A stretch of 36,683 nt of DNA from Bdellovibrio sp. (GTDB lineage: Bacteria; Myxococcota; SpSt-1050), in contig DYEF01000005.1 of assembly GCA_020725805.1 (NCBI GenBank), positions 1 to 36,683 on the forward strand, written 5' to 3'. This document shows, one piece after another, positions 15,480-24,362 of this stretch (positions within the stretch are counted from its first letter, which is position 1; each line of letters starts with the position of its first letter). The notes below the pieces were generated by a model. It made no database searches, was not told the DNA's origin, and saw only the letters and a list, made by a program, of their open reading frames with translations. The position numbers were made by a program, and so were the translations under genes.

Positions 15480-16964
15480 TTATTTTGCTACCGGTAGTAT
15501 TATCTCGAACTTTGTCCCCTTCTGCTCCACAGATTCTACGAATATTCCGCCGTTGTGCATCTCCACCGCTGTTCTGACCGAGAGCAGACCGAGGCCTTTC
15601 CCGTAGGATTTTGTGGTAAAGAAGGGCTCGAACATCTTCTTCTGTGTCTCCTTGCTCATTCCGCAGCTGTTGTCCTCAATCTGAATAAATGCATATTCAC
15701 CTTCCGGAAGGTTAGAAGATGTAAGATTCTCTTTCAGCTCTTCTGCCCCGAAAATTCTCCTTCCTGTCATAATAGTTATTTCACCGCCCCTGTTACCGAT
15801 GGCCTCGATCGAATTTATCAGAAGATTCATTACGATCTGCTGTATCCTCAGGTCAAATCCCGAGATGGTGATTCTTTCTTCCGAAGGTTTGAATATTACT
15901 TTCGTGTTCAATTTATGCCTCGGATTGACCCATCTTATAATCTCGCTGACAAGGGAATTGATTTCCACAATCTGTGGTTCCTCTGTCTTCCCCTCTACAA
16001 TCCTTACGAGTGAGGCCGAGAATCTCTGGATTTTTTCGATAGATTTTTTGGTCTGAGATAAATGTGGATTCTTCTCTGTCTCCTCTTCTGTAACCAGATC
16101 CAGTGAACCGGCCGCTGTCATTATAGCATTGTTGAGGTCGTGAACTATTCCGGGTATGACATTCTGTAATGATTCGACCTGCTGAAAGATGTGAATCTTT
16201 TCTTCGATGGATTTTTTAAGCTTTTCATAAAATAGTTGCTCTGAAATATCTCTGACTGTGGCAAGCAGAAAACTCTCGTTGTTAATCTCTATCTTTTTCA
16301 GGTGGACTATTGCGTCAATCGGATTTCCGCTGATATCGGTGTGCTGCCAGTAAAATTCCTGCTCTACACCGGACAGAGCCATATTTATAAGGCTGTTGCT
16401 CTTTTCGAATGAGTTACTTCCGTCGGGCTGAAAGAGAGGGGAGAAATCGGCAGGCCTTTTGCCTATTATATCTGACTTTTTGCACTTAAATATCTCCGCC
16501 ATACGGTCATTTGTATCGACGAAGATCTCCTTCATTATCAGTTGTCCGTCTTTTGATGTATTGAATAATTCCCTGAATTTGGATTCGCTCTCTTCGAGAT
16601 TCTTGATAAGCATTTTGTAATTTGTTATGTCTGTAGCGAGGTGGACAAAGCCGGTTATCTCTTCTTTTTCATCGATTATCGGGTCTACCGTTACCCTGAA
16701 GACCTTATCCTCAACCGCCATCTCCATCTCTTCTCTTTTTAAACTCTTCTTGGATTTTATCAGGGGGCATCCTTCAACGTGAAATCCCGTTCTGTGAACC
16801 ACTTCGAAACATTTTTTGCCGAGCACCTCTTCCTTATTCAGGTTGAAAATTGCAAGAAACGCCCTGTTGCAGTTGAGAATAGTGCCGTCTTTATCCAGAT
16901 AGAGCATCAGGTCGCTGGAGGCGTCAAAGAATTTTTCGCAGGGTTCACGGAATTTCTGCTGCAC
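15480..16964 (-). CDS. Soluble orphan histidine kinase (PAS-PAS-HisKA-HATPase)
   Basis: The 494-residue protein has no membrane helix or signal peptide. Residues about 8-115 form a PAS domain carrying a C...H...CP motif (KKCFEVVHRTGFHVEGCPL) that could bind a cofactor or sense redox state. Residues about 125-240 form a second PAS domain. The H-box is GIVHDLNN with phospho-acceptor His275. The HATPase part has N-box NLLINSIEAI, G1 DNSCGM, F-box FEPFFTTK and G2 GKGLGL. G1 has Ser where Gly is usual (D-N-G-x-G), a mild deviation. There is no response regulator beside it, so it is an orphan by context. It is separated from the copper operon by about 310 bases and is unlike the membrane-bound CusS, so a role in copper sensing is not supported. 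Confidence 0.9.
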   Translation of the reverse strand: MQQKFREPCEKFFDASSDLMLYLDKDGTILNCNRAFLAIFNLNKEEVLGKKCFEVVHRTGFHVEGCPLIKSKKSLKREEMEMAVEDKVFRVTVDPIIDEKEEITGFVHLATDITNYKMLIKNLEESESKFRELFNTSKDGQLIMKEIFVDTNDRMAEIFKCKKSDIIGKRPADFSPLFQPDGSNSFEKSNSLINMALSGVEQEFYWQHTDISGNPIDAIVHLKKIEINNESFLLATVRDISEQLFYEKLKKSIEEKIHIFQQVESLQNVIPGIVHDLNNAIMTAAGSLDLVTEEETEKNPHLSQTKKSIEKIQRFSASLVRIVEGKTEEPQIVEINSLVSEIIRWVNPRHKLNTKVIFKPSEERITISGFDLRIQQIVMNLLINSIEAIGNRGGEITIMTGRRIFGAEELKENLTSSNLPEGEYAFIQIEDNSCGMSKETQKKMFEPFFTTKSYGKGLGLLSVRTAVEMHNGGIFVESVEQKGTKFEIILPVAK

Positions 16965-17016
16965 TGCAATAGTCCTCCTAGCAAAAACTTTATAACAGCC
17001 GCCCTTTTCATTACTA

Positions 17017-17045
17017 AATATGAGACTTTTGATTCAATATGTCAA
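17017..17045 (-). promoter_or_regulatory. Probable promoter of the histidine kinase
   Basis: On the minus strand a perfect -35 TTGACA (17040-17045) is followed after 17 bases by CATATT (17017-17022), about 50 bases before the kinase ATG. Confidence 0.5.
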
Positions 17046-17136
17046 GCAAAAACTTTTTTGTGCCACAACAGGAGAGGAATGTAGCATCAATTAGGATAAG
17101 CAGATATGTGAACCTGTAATCTCCGGTATTTGTTTG

Positions 17137-17165
17137 TTGACTATAATCAAGACAGAATATATTCT
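17137..17165 (+). promoter_or_regulatory. Probable promoter of the large Cys-rich lipoprotein
   Basis: TTGACT (17137-17142), a 17-base spacer and TATTCT (17160-17165) lie about 60 bases before the lipoprotein ATG. It is divergent from the kinase promoter across a 262-base gap. Confidence 0.5.
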
Positions 17166-17227
17166 TAAAACGGTATCGTTTTCTGAATTACTTCTTTAAT
17201 CAGGGTTGTATTATAAAGGAGTATGAT

Positions 17228-19030
17228 ATGACAAGGATAATGGTGCTTATACTTATATTATCAGTGTTCGTTTGCGGTTGTATCCCGCGCTCCGAAATCG
17301 GAATGGAGAATGAAAGGTGTTTCGAGGACGGGACATGCCTGAACGGACTTGTCTGCAACGAGGATTTTAAGTGTGTGCCGAAGGATAGTATATCAGACGC
17401 GGTCTCTTCGGATGTAATTTATCCCGATACAACAGGTGATACGGGTGTTGTTATATGTTCAAATCAGGTATGTGCAGATGAAACCCCGTATTGTGATACG
17501 GTAGATGGCAAATGTGTCCAGTGTCTTATAAGTGAGCACTGCTCTCTTAATGCTACATGTAGAAACAATAGCTGTGAATGTCTGTCGAATTATCATAATT
17601 GCAACGGATTATGGTCGGACGGGTGCGAAACAGAATTTGGTACCCCTTCCGGATGTGGTACCAGCTGCAATAATATTAAGGATTGCAACCTGATTACGCA
17701 GAACGTAATGGCTGTTTATTGTATGAACGGGAGCTGCAGTTATAATTTTTGTAAGGACCAGTTTGAAGACAGTGATAAAAATCCTGAAAATGGCTGCGAG
17801 ATACTCTCATTCTTTCCCAGAATTTACAATGATTTCTATGAGATAACGAAGGTTATCCGGGGTTTTGACAGTAAATATCTGTTCATCGGAAGATATAAGA
17901 ATAATTTCGGGGTCTACGGGGAGATGGAGGCGAACGGGAATATAATGTATGCAAAGGCCGGTGCTACCGGAGAGTATTTCTCTGATATATTCAGGATCGA
18001 TGAGAATAATTTTTTTGTAGCAGCGTATAATACTTCTGACGACAAAATCTATATTCTGCTCGACAGGAAGGATTCACAGGCGTTTAAGGATGTTGATGTT
18101 ATTGAGTATGACTGTACGGACTGCGAGACACTGAATATCACAAGGTATGGAAGCTATTATTATTTAACTGCCAGAAAGAGTCTTATGTTTACGGCTATGT
18201 TTGATAGAGATTTGGTTGTTAATAAGGCAATAAGGATTAATTTGCAGGACTACACCTTTTCCGCAGAGAAGATTCTGAATATTCTGGACAAGCCCCTTAT
18301 TTTCGGAACACTCAGTAATCAGACTGAGAAACAGATATTTATGTATTCGATATCGGATATTCTTGATAATTTAAAAGAAAGTGTGCGGATATACGGTTTC
18401 AAAAACGCCCAGAAACTTATTGTTAAAGATGTCCTGCCCGTAAAGAATGGTTACCTGATAGCTGCTTATATATATGACGGGAGCGCTCAGGGTGTCATTC
18501 TGTTATACTTTGCCGATAATCTGCTGAAATGGTATAAATTACTCAAAGATATAAACGTAGATGACGGAAAAGTAAATCTGTATCTCAATCCTTTAAACGA
18601 CCAGATATATGTCTTTATCGATGATTCGTTTACCTCGTCGGAAATAGCGCTCTCCTTTTCGGCTCAGAATAGTGGCTTTGATATCTCAGATATTCTTTAT
18701 GCCGGAAAGTATAATTATGTCAGGACCTCATCAGTCATTCACCACTATGAAGACCCGTTTTTTATCCTTTCAGGTTCATATCAGGGCAAGGGTTTTGTAA
18801 TGGCACTGAATGATAATCTCTCTGTATATTATGATTGTCCGTTTATCAAAACGGGAACGAACTCTTTAGTGTCAGATGCATATTTGTCCCTTAAAATTGA
18901 TTTTAATCTTCCAAATAGTATGGAGGTTGATGTTAATAACGTTATTGTCAATAAACAGAAAAGTAAAAGGACGTATAATATTATGGGATCCCCGGATCTG
19001 GGTTCGGTGCCTGTCTGTTTCAGTAAATAG
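17228..19030 (+). CDS. Large Cys-rich lipoprotein (deltaproteobacterial type)
   Basis: The 600-residue protein starts with a lipobox at Cys18 (VCGC). The mature N-terminus has Cys-rich segments typical of myxobacterial-type lipoproteins: CFEDGTCLNGLVC (about residues 31-43), a Asp/Thr linker, CADETPYCDTVDGKCVQC, then SDGCET and NGCEI motifs by about residue 192. From about residue 195 to the end the protein is Cys-poor, beta-rich and repetitive, probably a propeller- or sandwich-like domain on the cell surface. AAAGGAG precedes the ATG correctly; another ATG at 17223 is out of frame. No enzymatic motif is visible. It looks monocistronic: a 74-base gap with its own promoter-like sequence separates it from the next operon. 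The function is unknown. Confidence 0.8.
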   Translation: MTRIMVLILILSVFVCGCIPRSEIGMENERCFEDGTCLNGLVCNEDFKCVPKDSISDAVSSDVIYPDTTGDTGVVICSNQVCADETPYCDTVDGKCVQCLISEHCSLNATCRNNSCECLSNYHNCNGLWSDGCETEFGTPSGCGTSCNNIKDCNLITQNVMAVYCMNGSCSYNFCKDQFEDSDKNPENGCEILSFFPRIYNDFYEITKVIRGFDSKYLFIGRYKNNFGVYGEMEANGNIMYAKAGATGEYFSDIFRIDENNFFVAAYNTSDDKIYILLDRKDSQAFKDVDVIEYDCTDCETLNITRYGSYYYLTARKSLMFTAMFDRDLVVNKAIRINLQDYTFSAEKILNILDKPLIFGTLSNQTEKQIFMYSISDILDNLKESVRIYGFKNAQKLIVKDVLPVKNGYLIAAYIYDGSAQGVILLYFADNLLKWYKLLKDINVDDGKVNLYLNPLNDQIYVFIDDSFTSSEIALSFSAQNSGFDISDILYAGKYNYVRTSSVIHHYEDPFFILSGSYQGKGFVMALNDNLSVYYDCPFIKTGTNSLVSDAYLSLKIDFNLPNSMEVDVNNVIVNKQKSKRTYNIMGSPDLGSVPVCFSK

Positions 19031-19065
19031 CCGAATTACAATCTGATGTTTTATCTTAATTACCC

Positions 19066-19094
19066 TTGATATTTGGTATTTGATGTAATAAGTT
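19066..19094 (+). promoter_or_regulatory. Possible promoter of the beta-helix/barrel operon
   Basis: TTGATA (19066-19071), 17 bases and TAAGTT (19089-19094) end ten bases before the ATG at 19105. There is no Shine-Dalgarno sequence in between, so a leaderless or near-leaderless mRNA is possible. Confidence 0.35.
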
Positions 19095-19104
19095 ATTCCC
19101 GCAT

Positions 19105-20382
19105 ATGAAGGCATATATAATTCAGACAGACAGAAAGGTTGCGCCGTTTGGCAGGAGTACCGCAAAGATATATTCCCCTTTTGTAAATTTTGGAAATCTC
19201 CTGAAGGAGGAACTCTCCCTTTGCGGACTAAAAGTCAGAAATATCAGATTTGCGAATGAGATTGATACAGCAGAACCCTCCCTGCTTGTGCCGGATTATG
19301 TCTTTGTAACTGCTCCGCTCGTTAAGAAATTTCTTTTTCTCTGTAAGAATAATCCCGGCCGGATCCAGAGGTTATCCGTGGCAAGGTCGAAACTCACTGA
19401 TTACTATACACCGCTTATGGATATCGGGGAGTCGGAGTCAGACGGCGAGGCGAGACTTCTGTTCGATATATTTTATATACCCGCCGGACAGGATTTTGCA
19501 GGGGCGGATAACGAAGGGAATCTGATAGAGAAAATGCGAAGGGATTCTTCTGCTACAAAGGTAACCCAGACTTTCGGCATAAAGATAGAACGTTTGTCGA
19601 ATGTGTCGGGCAAACCTTACTTTGAGGAATTTCCGGTTACGGACGAAATCGCGGGTCATATCAGATTCTGGTTTCATTCTCTCCTTATGAATGTGTTGTA
19701 TCTCGGGCTTTTCAGAAGACGGCTTATGGAGGGTGATTACTCCTTCGGGTTTCTGAACAGAAAGAAGAATTTAAATAGCGGAAATGTCTACCAAAGCGTA
19801 ATCGGGAGCAATGTCTGGATTCACCCGACGTCTGTTGTGGAGAACTCTGTTATTGCAGACAATGTCCGTATCGGTGCAAAGACAATAATCAGGGATTCGG
19901 TCATTATGCGCGACTGCACTATCGGTGATAGCAATATTATCAAAAACTCCCTTTTCGGTGAATCTGTTACTTCACTTTCGAACTCACGGTTCAGGTGCTC
20001 TGTAATCTCGCCGCGCTCTACTGTCTCGAATCTGGGTTTTTGCTATTCTGTGCTCGGGGAGGGCTCCTTTCTTACTACGGCTGTCATTTTCCTCTACGAA
20101 GGAATCAGCTCGACAATAAAGATAAAGTATAACGGAGAGGAACTTGACACCAGAAGATTCTTTCTCGGGAGTGCCGCCGGTGAGGGAGCAGTTCTCGGTA
20201 CGAGGGCGATAGTCAGTCCCGGGCTTGCAATCCCGTCCGATACGGTGATAGTGCTGAGACCCGAGGAGGGGGTTATGAAGATTCCCGAACTCTCTGAATC
20301 TGACTATTATGTCTGGGATAATGCGACAATGAGAAAATTTGATGAAATCTTCGGTAATCTGGACAAGAATGATTTTTTGTAA
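19105..20382 (+). CDS. Left-handed beta-helix (hexapeptide-repeat) protein, paralog 1
   Basis: The 425-residue protein has a roughly 200-residue N-terminal domain without recognised motifs and a C-terminal domain of hexapeptide repeats (about residues 230-415; for example VIADNVRIGAKTIIRDSV and CTIGDSNIIKN). These repeats form left-handed beta helices, as in acyltransferases and GlmU-type enzymes. It has no signal peptide and is probably cytoplasmic. It shares layout and sequence with the next gene: the start (M-x-(A/V)-YI(I/L)-x-T), (Y/R)VFVT in the N-terminal domain, a PVTDEIAGH block, and a closing V(I/M)V(L/M)RP(E/D)E. The GlmU-type GxGxR nucleotide-binding loop is absent, so uridylyltransferase activity is unlikely. 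An acyltransferase or scaffold role is possible but unproven. No ribosome-binding site precedes the ATG, yet the paralog supports this start. Confidence 0.75.
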   Translation: MKAYIIQTDRKVAPFGRSTAKIYSPFVNFGNLLKEELSLCGLKVRNIRFANEIDTAEPSLLVPDYVFVTAPLVKKFLFLCKNNPGRIQRLSVARSKLTDYYTPLMDIGESESDGEARLLFDIFYIPAGQDFAGADNEGNLIEKMRRDSSATKVTQTFGIKIERLSNVSGKPYFEEFPVTDEIAGHIRFWFHSLLMNVLYLGLFRRRLMEGDYSFGFLNRKKNLNSGNVYQSVIGSNVWIHPTSVVENSVIADNVRIGAKTIIRDSVIMRDCTIGDSNIIKNSLFGESVTSLSNSRFRCSVISPRSTVSNLGFCYSVLGEGSFLTTAVIFLYEGISSTIKIKYNGEELDTRRFFLGSAAGEGAVLGTRAIVSPGLAIPSDTVIVLRPEEGVMKIPELSESDYYVWDNATMRKFDEIFGNLDKNDFL

Positions 20383-20398
20383 TATGTGAGGTAAAGAA

Positions 20399-21679
20399 AT
20401 GAATGTATATATACTCAGGACAGGGATAAAGACAGAACCTTTCGGTGATGAGCCGTTTCTCGCTGTATTCGGGACCGGGACAGTTCTGAGATATCTGACA
20501 GGTATGATTAAGTCGATGGGGCATACCCCTGTTATACTCGAGAACTCTTCCGGATTTTTAAGCGGACCCGGGGTTGTAATCTGTGACAGGGTATTTGTAA
20601 CCAAGAAGCTTCTGAACGATTTCTTAAAGAGTATCGACAAAAGCCGTGTAAATATGCTCGGTGTAATGCGGACGGTTACCTCCTCTTATACCCTTCCGGT
20701 TATGGATGCGGAGATAAACCGGCTCGGGGACGGGGGAGAAGGGATATTCTATTCCTGCTTCTTTCATCCTGACTGCTCGAAGCTGAAGGGATTAAGGATA
20801 GAGGATGTGGAGACAGTACTCAGGAGTCAGGCAAAACGGCACATAACAAAGACCCGCGAGATCACAATGGATATGAAACTCCCCTCGATAAAGGAGAAGC
20901 AGTATCTGTTGCGCTTCCCGATTACTTCTTCGGTGGCAGGACATATAAATCACTGGATTCATATCCTCAGGCTCAACCATCTGGCATTCGGGATTTTCTG
21001 GCTTGAGTATATCTATTCGCATATCCCTTCGACTGCTGCAATGGTCCTGAAATCACTGAAAAACGGATTCCCGTCGAGCCACCACGAAGTACTCAGGGAG
21101 ATGAATGTAATTGAGGAAGATACAGATATCCACAGGTCTGCCTATGTCGAGTCCTCTTTTGTGAAAAGGGGTGCAAAAATAGGTGCAGGTGCACTTGTGA
21201 GGAACTCATTCATCGGTGAGAATGCCGTCATAGGCGATGGCGCAACAGTCATCAACTGCACAATATCCGAGAATTCGTATATCTCCGATGCAACCGCGAT
21301 AATATTCTCGACAGTCTATCCCGACTCATCGGTCTCGAATGTCAAGATTCAGATGTCCGTAATAGGCAGGAATACCTTCATTCACCAGTGGTGTTCCTTT
21401 CTGGATGCAAGATTCGTGGGAGACGTAATGATATCACACAACGGTAAGACAATATCTGCGGGGAGCCCCTTTCTGGGAAGCTGTATCGGCCACAACTGCA
21501 GTATGGCAGGCAAGGTTCTGATTATGCCGGGCCGTACAATTCCGAACAATATCACAATGGTTATGAGGCCCGACGAAACGATATGGCATATTCCTGAGAA
21601 TCTGCCGCCGAACATACCGCTTGTGCGCGACAACGGGACACTTGTCCCTCTCTCTTCCCTAAAAGGAGAAAAACGGTGA
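20399..21679 (+). CDS. Left-handed beta-helix (hexapeptide-repeat) protein, paralog 2
   Basis: The 426-residue product is a tandem paralog of the preceding protein, of almost equal length and domain order. The N-terminal domain (about residues 1-225) shares conserved blocks with it: YILRTGIKTEPFG, RVFVTKKLL, FPITSSVAGHINHW. Hexapeptide repeats follow (about 235-410; SFVKRGAKIGAGALVRN, FIGENAVIGDGATVIN). His-bearing turns such as FIHQWCSF could be acyltransferase-like active-site positions, but I cannot assign them. A TGAGGT sequence serves as a weak ribosome-binding site, 16 bases after the previous stop. Its last codons overlap the start of the barrel gene (GTGA). Tandem retention of two divergent copies suggests a hetero-oligomer or two related substrates; this is inference. 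Confidence 0.75.
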   Translation: MNVYILRTGIKTEPFGDEPFLAVFGTGTVLRYLTGMIKSMGHTPVILENSSGFLSGPGVVICDRVFVTKKLLNDFLKSIDKSRVNMLGVMRTVTSSYTLPVMDAEINRLGDGGEGIFYSCFFHPDCSKLKGLRIEDVETVLRSQAKRHITKTREITMDMKLPSIKEKQYLLRFPITSSVAGHINHWIHILRLNHLAFGIFWLEYIYSHIPSTAAMVLKSLKNGFPSSHHEVLREMNVIEEDTDIHRSAYVESSFVKRGAKIGAGALVRNSFIGENAVIGDGATVINCTISENSYISDATAIIFSTVYPDSSVSNVKIQMSVIGRNTFIHQWCSFLDARFVGDVMISHNGKTISAGSPFLGSCIGHNCSMAGKVLIMPGRTIPNNITMVMRPDETIWHIPENLPPNIPLVRDNGTLVPLSSLKGEKR

Positions 21680-22518
21680 AGCAGATAATAATAATATTGC
21701 TCTGTCTCTCTCTTCTCTCTTCTCTCTATGCTCAGGAGATCGAAGGCTCGAAGCCTTTTTCGATGTCAGGGGCCTTTTCGGCGGCAGCAGGCACAAATGA
21801 CGCCCTCTTCCTGAATGCGGCTGGAATGTCTTTGTATCCGAACCGCTACAATATCGACCTCTTTCATACCTATAAAAACAGGGACGGATTCAATATCTCG
21901 ACTCTCTCTATTCTCGACTCGACTACCTTCCCGCTCGGTGCGGGTTTTGCATTCTCCTATATGTGGGGAGATGAGAATAATGCCGAAAAACAGGGGTACA
22001 GGATTGACCTTGGTTTTTCATACCCGTTCGCTGCAAGGCTGCTCTGGGGGTTTGATGTAAAGTATGTAAGACTTGACATAAACGACAGGGAGAATGCCAT
22101 CAATGCGGCAACCGCCGATACGGGATTTATCTTTGTCGCTGCAAAATGGGCAAGGGTCTCCGTTTACGGACAGAATCTCGTCTATATCGGCAGGGATGAA
22201 CTCCCTGTAAAATCCGGAGCCGGGGCAATGGTAGGTAATGAATCCTCCTTCTATGCGACTGAGGATACCGTTTTTACATTCTTAAGAAACGGCGACAAAA
22301 AGATTACACAGAGCGTAGGTGCAAATCTCTTTCTGGGAGAGATATTCTCGCTCTCGGCAGGGTACAAGTATGACCAGACGGGACTGAGTAATCATTACAT
22401 ATCGGCGGGGACCGGACTCTTTTCGAAGGCGGCGGGCATAGAGGCGGCATACAGGCAGTCCCTCGAGAAGAAAGATGATTTCAGCATTGTTGCATCAATA
22501 AAATTCTTTATGGAGTGA
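21676..22518 (+). CDS. Outer-membrane beta-barrel protein (PorV/FadL-like style)
   Basis: The 280-residue protein has a signal peptide (about residues 1-19, ending LYAQ). A mature N-terminus then reads GAFSAAAGTNDALFLNAAGM, resembling the hatch-like start of PorV/FadL-type barrels. The rest is alternating aromatic and polar beta strands ending with a Phe near the C-terminus (IVASIKFFME). The GTG start overlaps the TGA of the preceding gene, so the two are translationally coupled, which ties a membrane barrel to the cytoplasmic beta-helix proteins. The cargo or substrate cannot be inferred. The assignment to a named family is tentative; barrel topology is well supported. Confidence 0.7.
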   Translation: MKQIIIILLCLSLLSSLYAQEIEGSKPFSMSGAFSAAAGTNDALFLNAAGMSLYPNRYNIDLFHTYKNRDGFNISTLSILDSTTFPLGAGFAFSYMWGDENNAEKQGYRIDLGFSYPFAARLLWGFDVKYVRLDINDRENAINAATADTGFIFVAAKWARVSVYGQNLVYIGRDELPVKSGAGAMVGNESSFYATEDTVFTFLRNGDKKITQSVGANLFLGEIFSLSAGYKYDQTGLSNHYISAGTGLFSKAAGIEAAYRQSLEKKDDFSIVASIKFFME

Positions 22519-22521
22519 TGT

Positions 22522-23229
22522 ATGTGTAAAAAAATTACATTTCCGCTTATCATTGTTGCTCTTTTATTGCTTACAGGTAATGCAATATCCAATGAACAGA
22601 AACACAGGGTCAATGTCAAGATACCTATCGACTCCGAATGGAAGAGGCTTCCGCAATACTCCGGACCGGATATCTACTATAAGATTCTGAACGAGGACGG
22701 GATAAACTTTCTGAGGGCCCACTTCAAGCCCGAACTGAAGACCACAATATTCTATCGCAAACTTCCCAAGGTCCCGCCGAAGTATAAAAAACTGAAATTC
22801 AGGTGGAGGGTTTACAAGTTCCCCGAAGGTGCAAATGAGACAATTGAAGGCCGTATGGATGCCGCCGCATCTGTTTATCTCTTCTTCAAGGACGGTATAA
22901 AAAAGTATGTAATAAAATACATATTCAGTATGGCAAACAAGAAGGGGTTTAATTTCAGGGCTCAGGATTCGAACTTTCTCAACAAATTACATATAGTCGT
23001 TATCGAAGACAGGGTGAGTGAGGCGGGCAAATGGCTCGAATACGAGATAAATTTCTATGATGATTTCAAAAAGTACTTCGAGCGCGAGGACGTCCCGCAG
23101 TTTATGGGTATAGGAGTCCTCTCCGACGGAGACGGTACGAAGAAGGAAGTAATAGCAGACTATGCGGAATTCGTCCTGATTGATTCAAGCTGCCCCGGAG
23201 ACGAGAATCCCGAAGAGAATGCAGAATAG
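22522..23229 (+). CDS. Exported DUF3047-like protein
   Basis: The 235-residue product has a signal peptide (about residues 1-23). The body matches what I recall of the DUF3047 pattern: FLRAHFKP, KLKFRWRVYKFPEGANE, RMDAAASVYLFF, GKWLEYEINFYDDFKKYF and FMGIGVLSDGDGTK. Together these make a single beta-sandwich-like domain. Members are periplasmic or surface proteins of unknown role. The ATG lies three bases after the stop of the barrel gene, with GGAG in that gene's last codons, so it is co-translated. The Cys in SSCPG near the C-terminus is isolated. A function in an envelope process shared with the flanking barrels is likely from context only. Confidence 0.7.
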   Translation: MCKKITFPLIIVALLLLTGNAISNEQKHRVNVKIPIDSEWKRLPQYSGPDIYYKILNEDGINFLRAHFKPELKTTIFYRKLPKVPPKYKKLKFRWRVYKFPEGANETIEGRMDAAASVYLFFKDGIKKYVIKYIFSMANKKGFNFRAQDSNFLNKLHIVVIEDRVSEAGKWLEYEINFYDDFKKYFEREDVPQFMGIGVLSDGDGTKKEVIADYAEFVLIDSSCPGDENPEENAE

Positions 23230-23263
23230 ATAATTCGGGCAGAAGATTAAAGGGAGGAACATA

Positions 23264-24307
23264 ATGAAATATTATTCTTTTCTGACCGTTTTATTTTCTG
23301 TTGTCTCTTTTAGTATTTATTCCTTTGCAGGTGAAGGACAGAAGACTATTGCGATTCCGGTGGATACGGAGATAAAGGATGTGGCTGCTCTGCAGAAGAA
23401 GAACGGCTGGCTTCTTAAGGCGAAATCTGAGTTCGGAATCAATTACGGGCATAACAGCAATGTGGTTGGTCAGCCTGACGGTACGACACTCCTTCTGAAT
23501 CTCGGAATCGAATCGGGTTTCGATATGAAGAGTGGTTCGCATCAGTGGAGAGGTAATCTTCTTATCAGTGAAACTTTTACACAAACACCACTTATCGATG
23601 AGTTTATTAATTCACAGGACAGTCTGAAAATAGATACAATGTATCTTTATTATCTGGTAAATATGTTTGGGGTATATGGCCGTGCCGGAGCCGATATGCC
23701 TCTCTTTGCGCATTATGACTATCAGGCAGCACCGGTAGATTACTCTATTACCCAGAGGGACGGAACAGTCAACAGAAGGACGGATAAGAAGGTTCAGCTG
23801 ACAGAGCCTTTCTCGCCCCTGAATCTGTATGCCGGTGCCGGTCCGTTCTCCCGTGTCCTCTCGCAGAAATATGCAAATGCGGAGATAATGCTCGGAGTCG
23901 GGATGAAGAAGACGATAGTAGATGGCGGTGACCTTGTGGTAAACGATAATTCAGATACACCTGAGAGGGAACTGACCGAGATGAGCGATGTGATGCAATT
24001 CGGTGGCGAATCTATAATAAAATTCTGGGGTGAGCTTTCTGACGGGCGAATCCTTTATTCTGCACAGTCAGTCCTGATGTATCCTATATATGCCGACCCC
24101 GACCCCTCAAAGAGTAATCTCAGCGGGATGGAGATTCTCAGTGTCGACCTGACGGCAAAGGCTGAATTCAAAATCTTCTCCTTTATGTATCTCGGATATG
24201 AAATGAGGGCGGTAAGGGAACCGCTGCTTGTCGATATGTGGCAGGTACAGAATAATATCGTCCTGAAGATCAGTTTTGCCGGTGAAAAATTCATTGAAAC
24301 AAATTAG
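23264..24307 (+). CDS. Outer-membrane beta-barrel protein, last gene of the envelope operon
   Basis: The 347-residue protein starts with a signal peptide (about residues 1-22, SFAG) and continues with many amphipathic strands (KAKSEFGINYGHNSNVV, HQWRGNLLISETFTQ, LYLYYLVNMFGVYGRAGAD). It ends in a terminal strand pattern VLKISFAGEKFIETN. Strand content and Tyr/Trp girdles suggest a 12-16-stranded barrel similar to DUF3078-type proteins. GGGAGG precedes the ATG. It lies 34 bases after the DUF3047-like gene. Substrate unknown. Confidence 0.65.
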   Translation: MKYYSFLTVLFSVVSFSIYSFAGEGQKTIAIPVDTEIKDVAALQKKNGWLLKAKSEFGINYGHNSNVVGQPDGTTLLLNLGIESGFDMKSGSHQWRGNLLISETFTQTPLIDEFINSQDSLKIDTMYLYYLVNMFGVYGRAGADMPLFAHYDYQAAPVDYSITQRDGTVNRRTDKKVQLTEPFSPLNLYAGAGPFSRVLSQKYANAEIMLGVGMKKTIVDGGDLVVNDNSDTPERELTEMSDVMQFGGESIIKFWGELSDGRILYSAQSVLMYPIYADPDPSKSNLSGMEILSVDLTAKAEFKIFSFMYLGYEMRAVREPLLVDMWQVQNNIVLKISFAGEKFIETN

Positions 24308-24336
24308 GAAACAGATAAAATTTCTCTGGACTTGCA

Positions 24337-24361
24337 CCAAATTATTAATAATCCGATTTGG
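24337..24361. promoter_or_regulatory. Inverted repeat abutting the sdh promoter, possible operator
   Basis: CCAAAT (24337-24342) and ATTTGG (24356-24361) flank a 13-base spacer that itself overlaps the perfect palindrome ATTATTAATAAT (24341-24352). The right arm ends one base before the -35 box, a usual position for an activator or repressor. Confidence 0.45.
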
Positions 24362-24362
24362 A

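Noticed and set aside
15325-15606. Plus-strand frame overlapping the kinase 3' end
   Set aside because: Its second half is antisense to the kinase, composition is not protein-like, and no promoter or ribosome-binding site precedes it.
15480-16964. Histidine kinase as the CusS regulator of the copper operon
   Set aside because: It has no membrane or periplasmic sensor domain, no response regulator partner, and a separate promoter 310 bases or more away.
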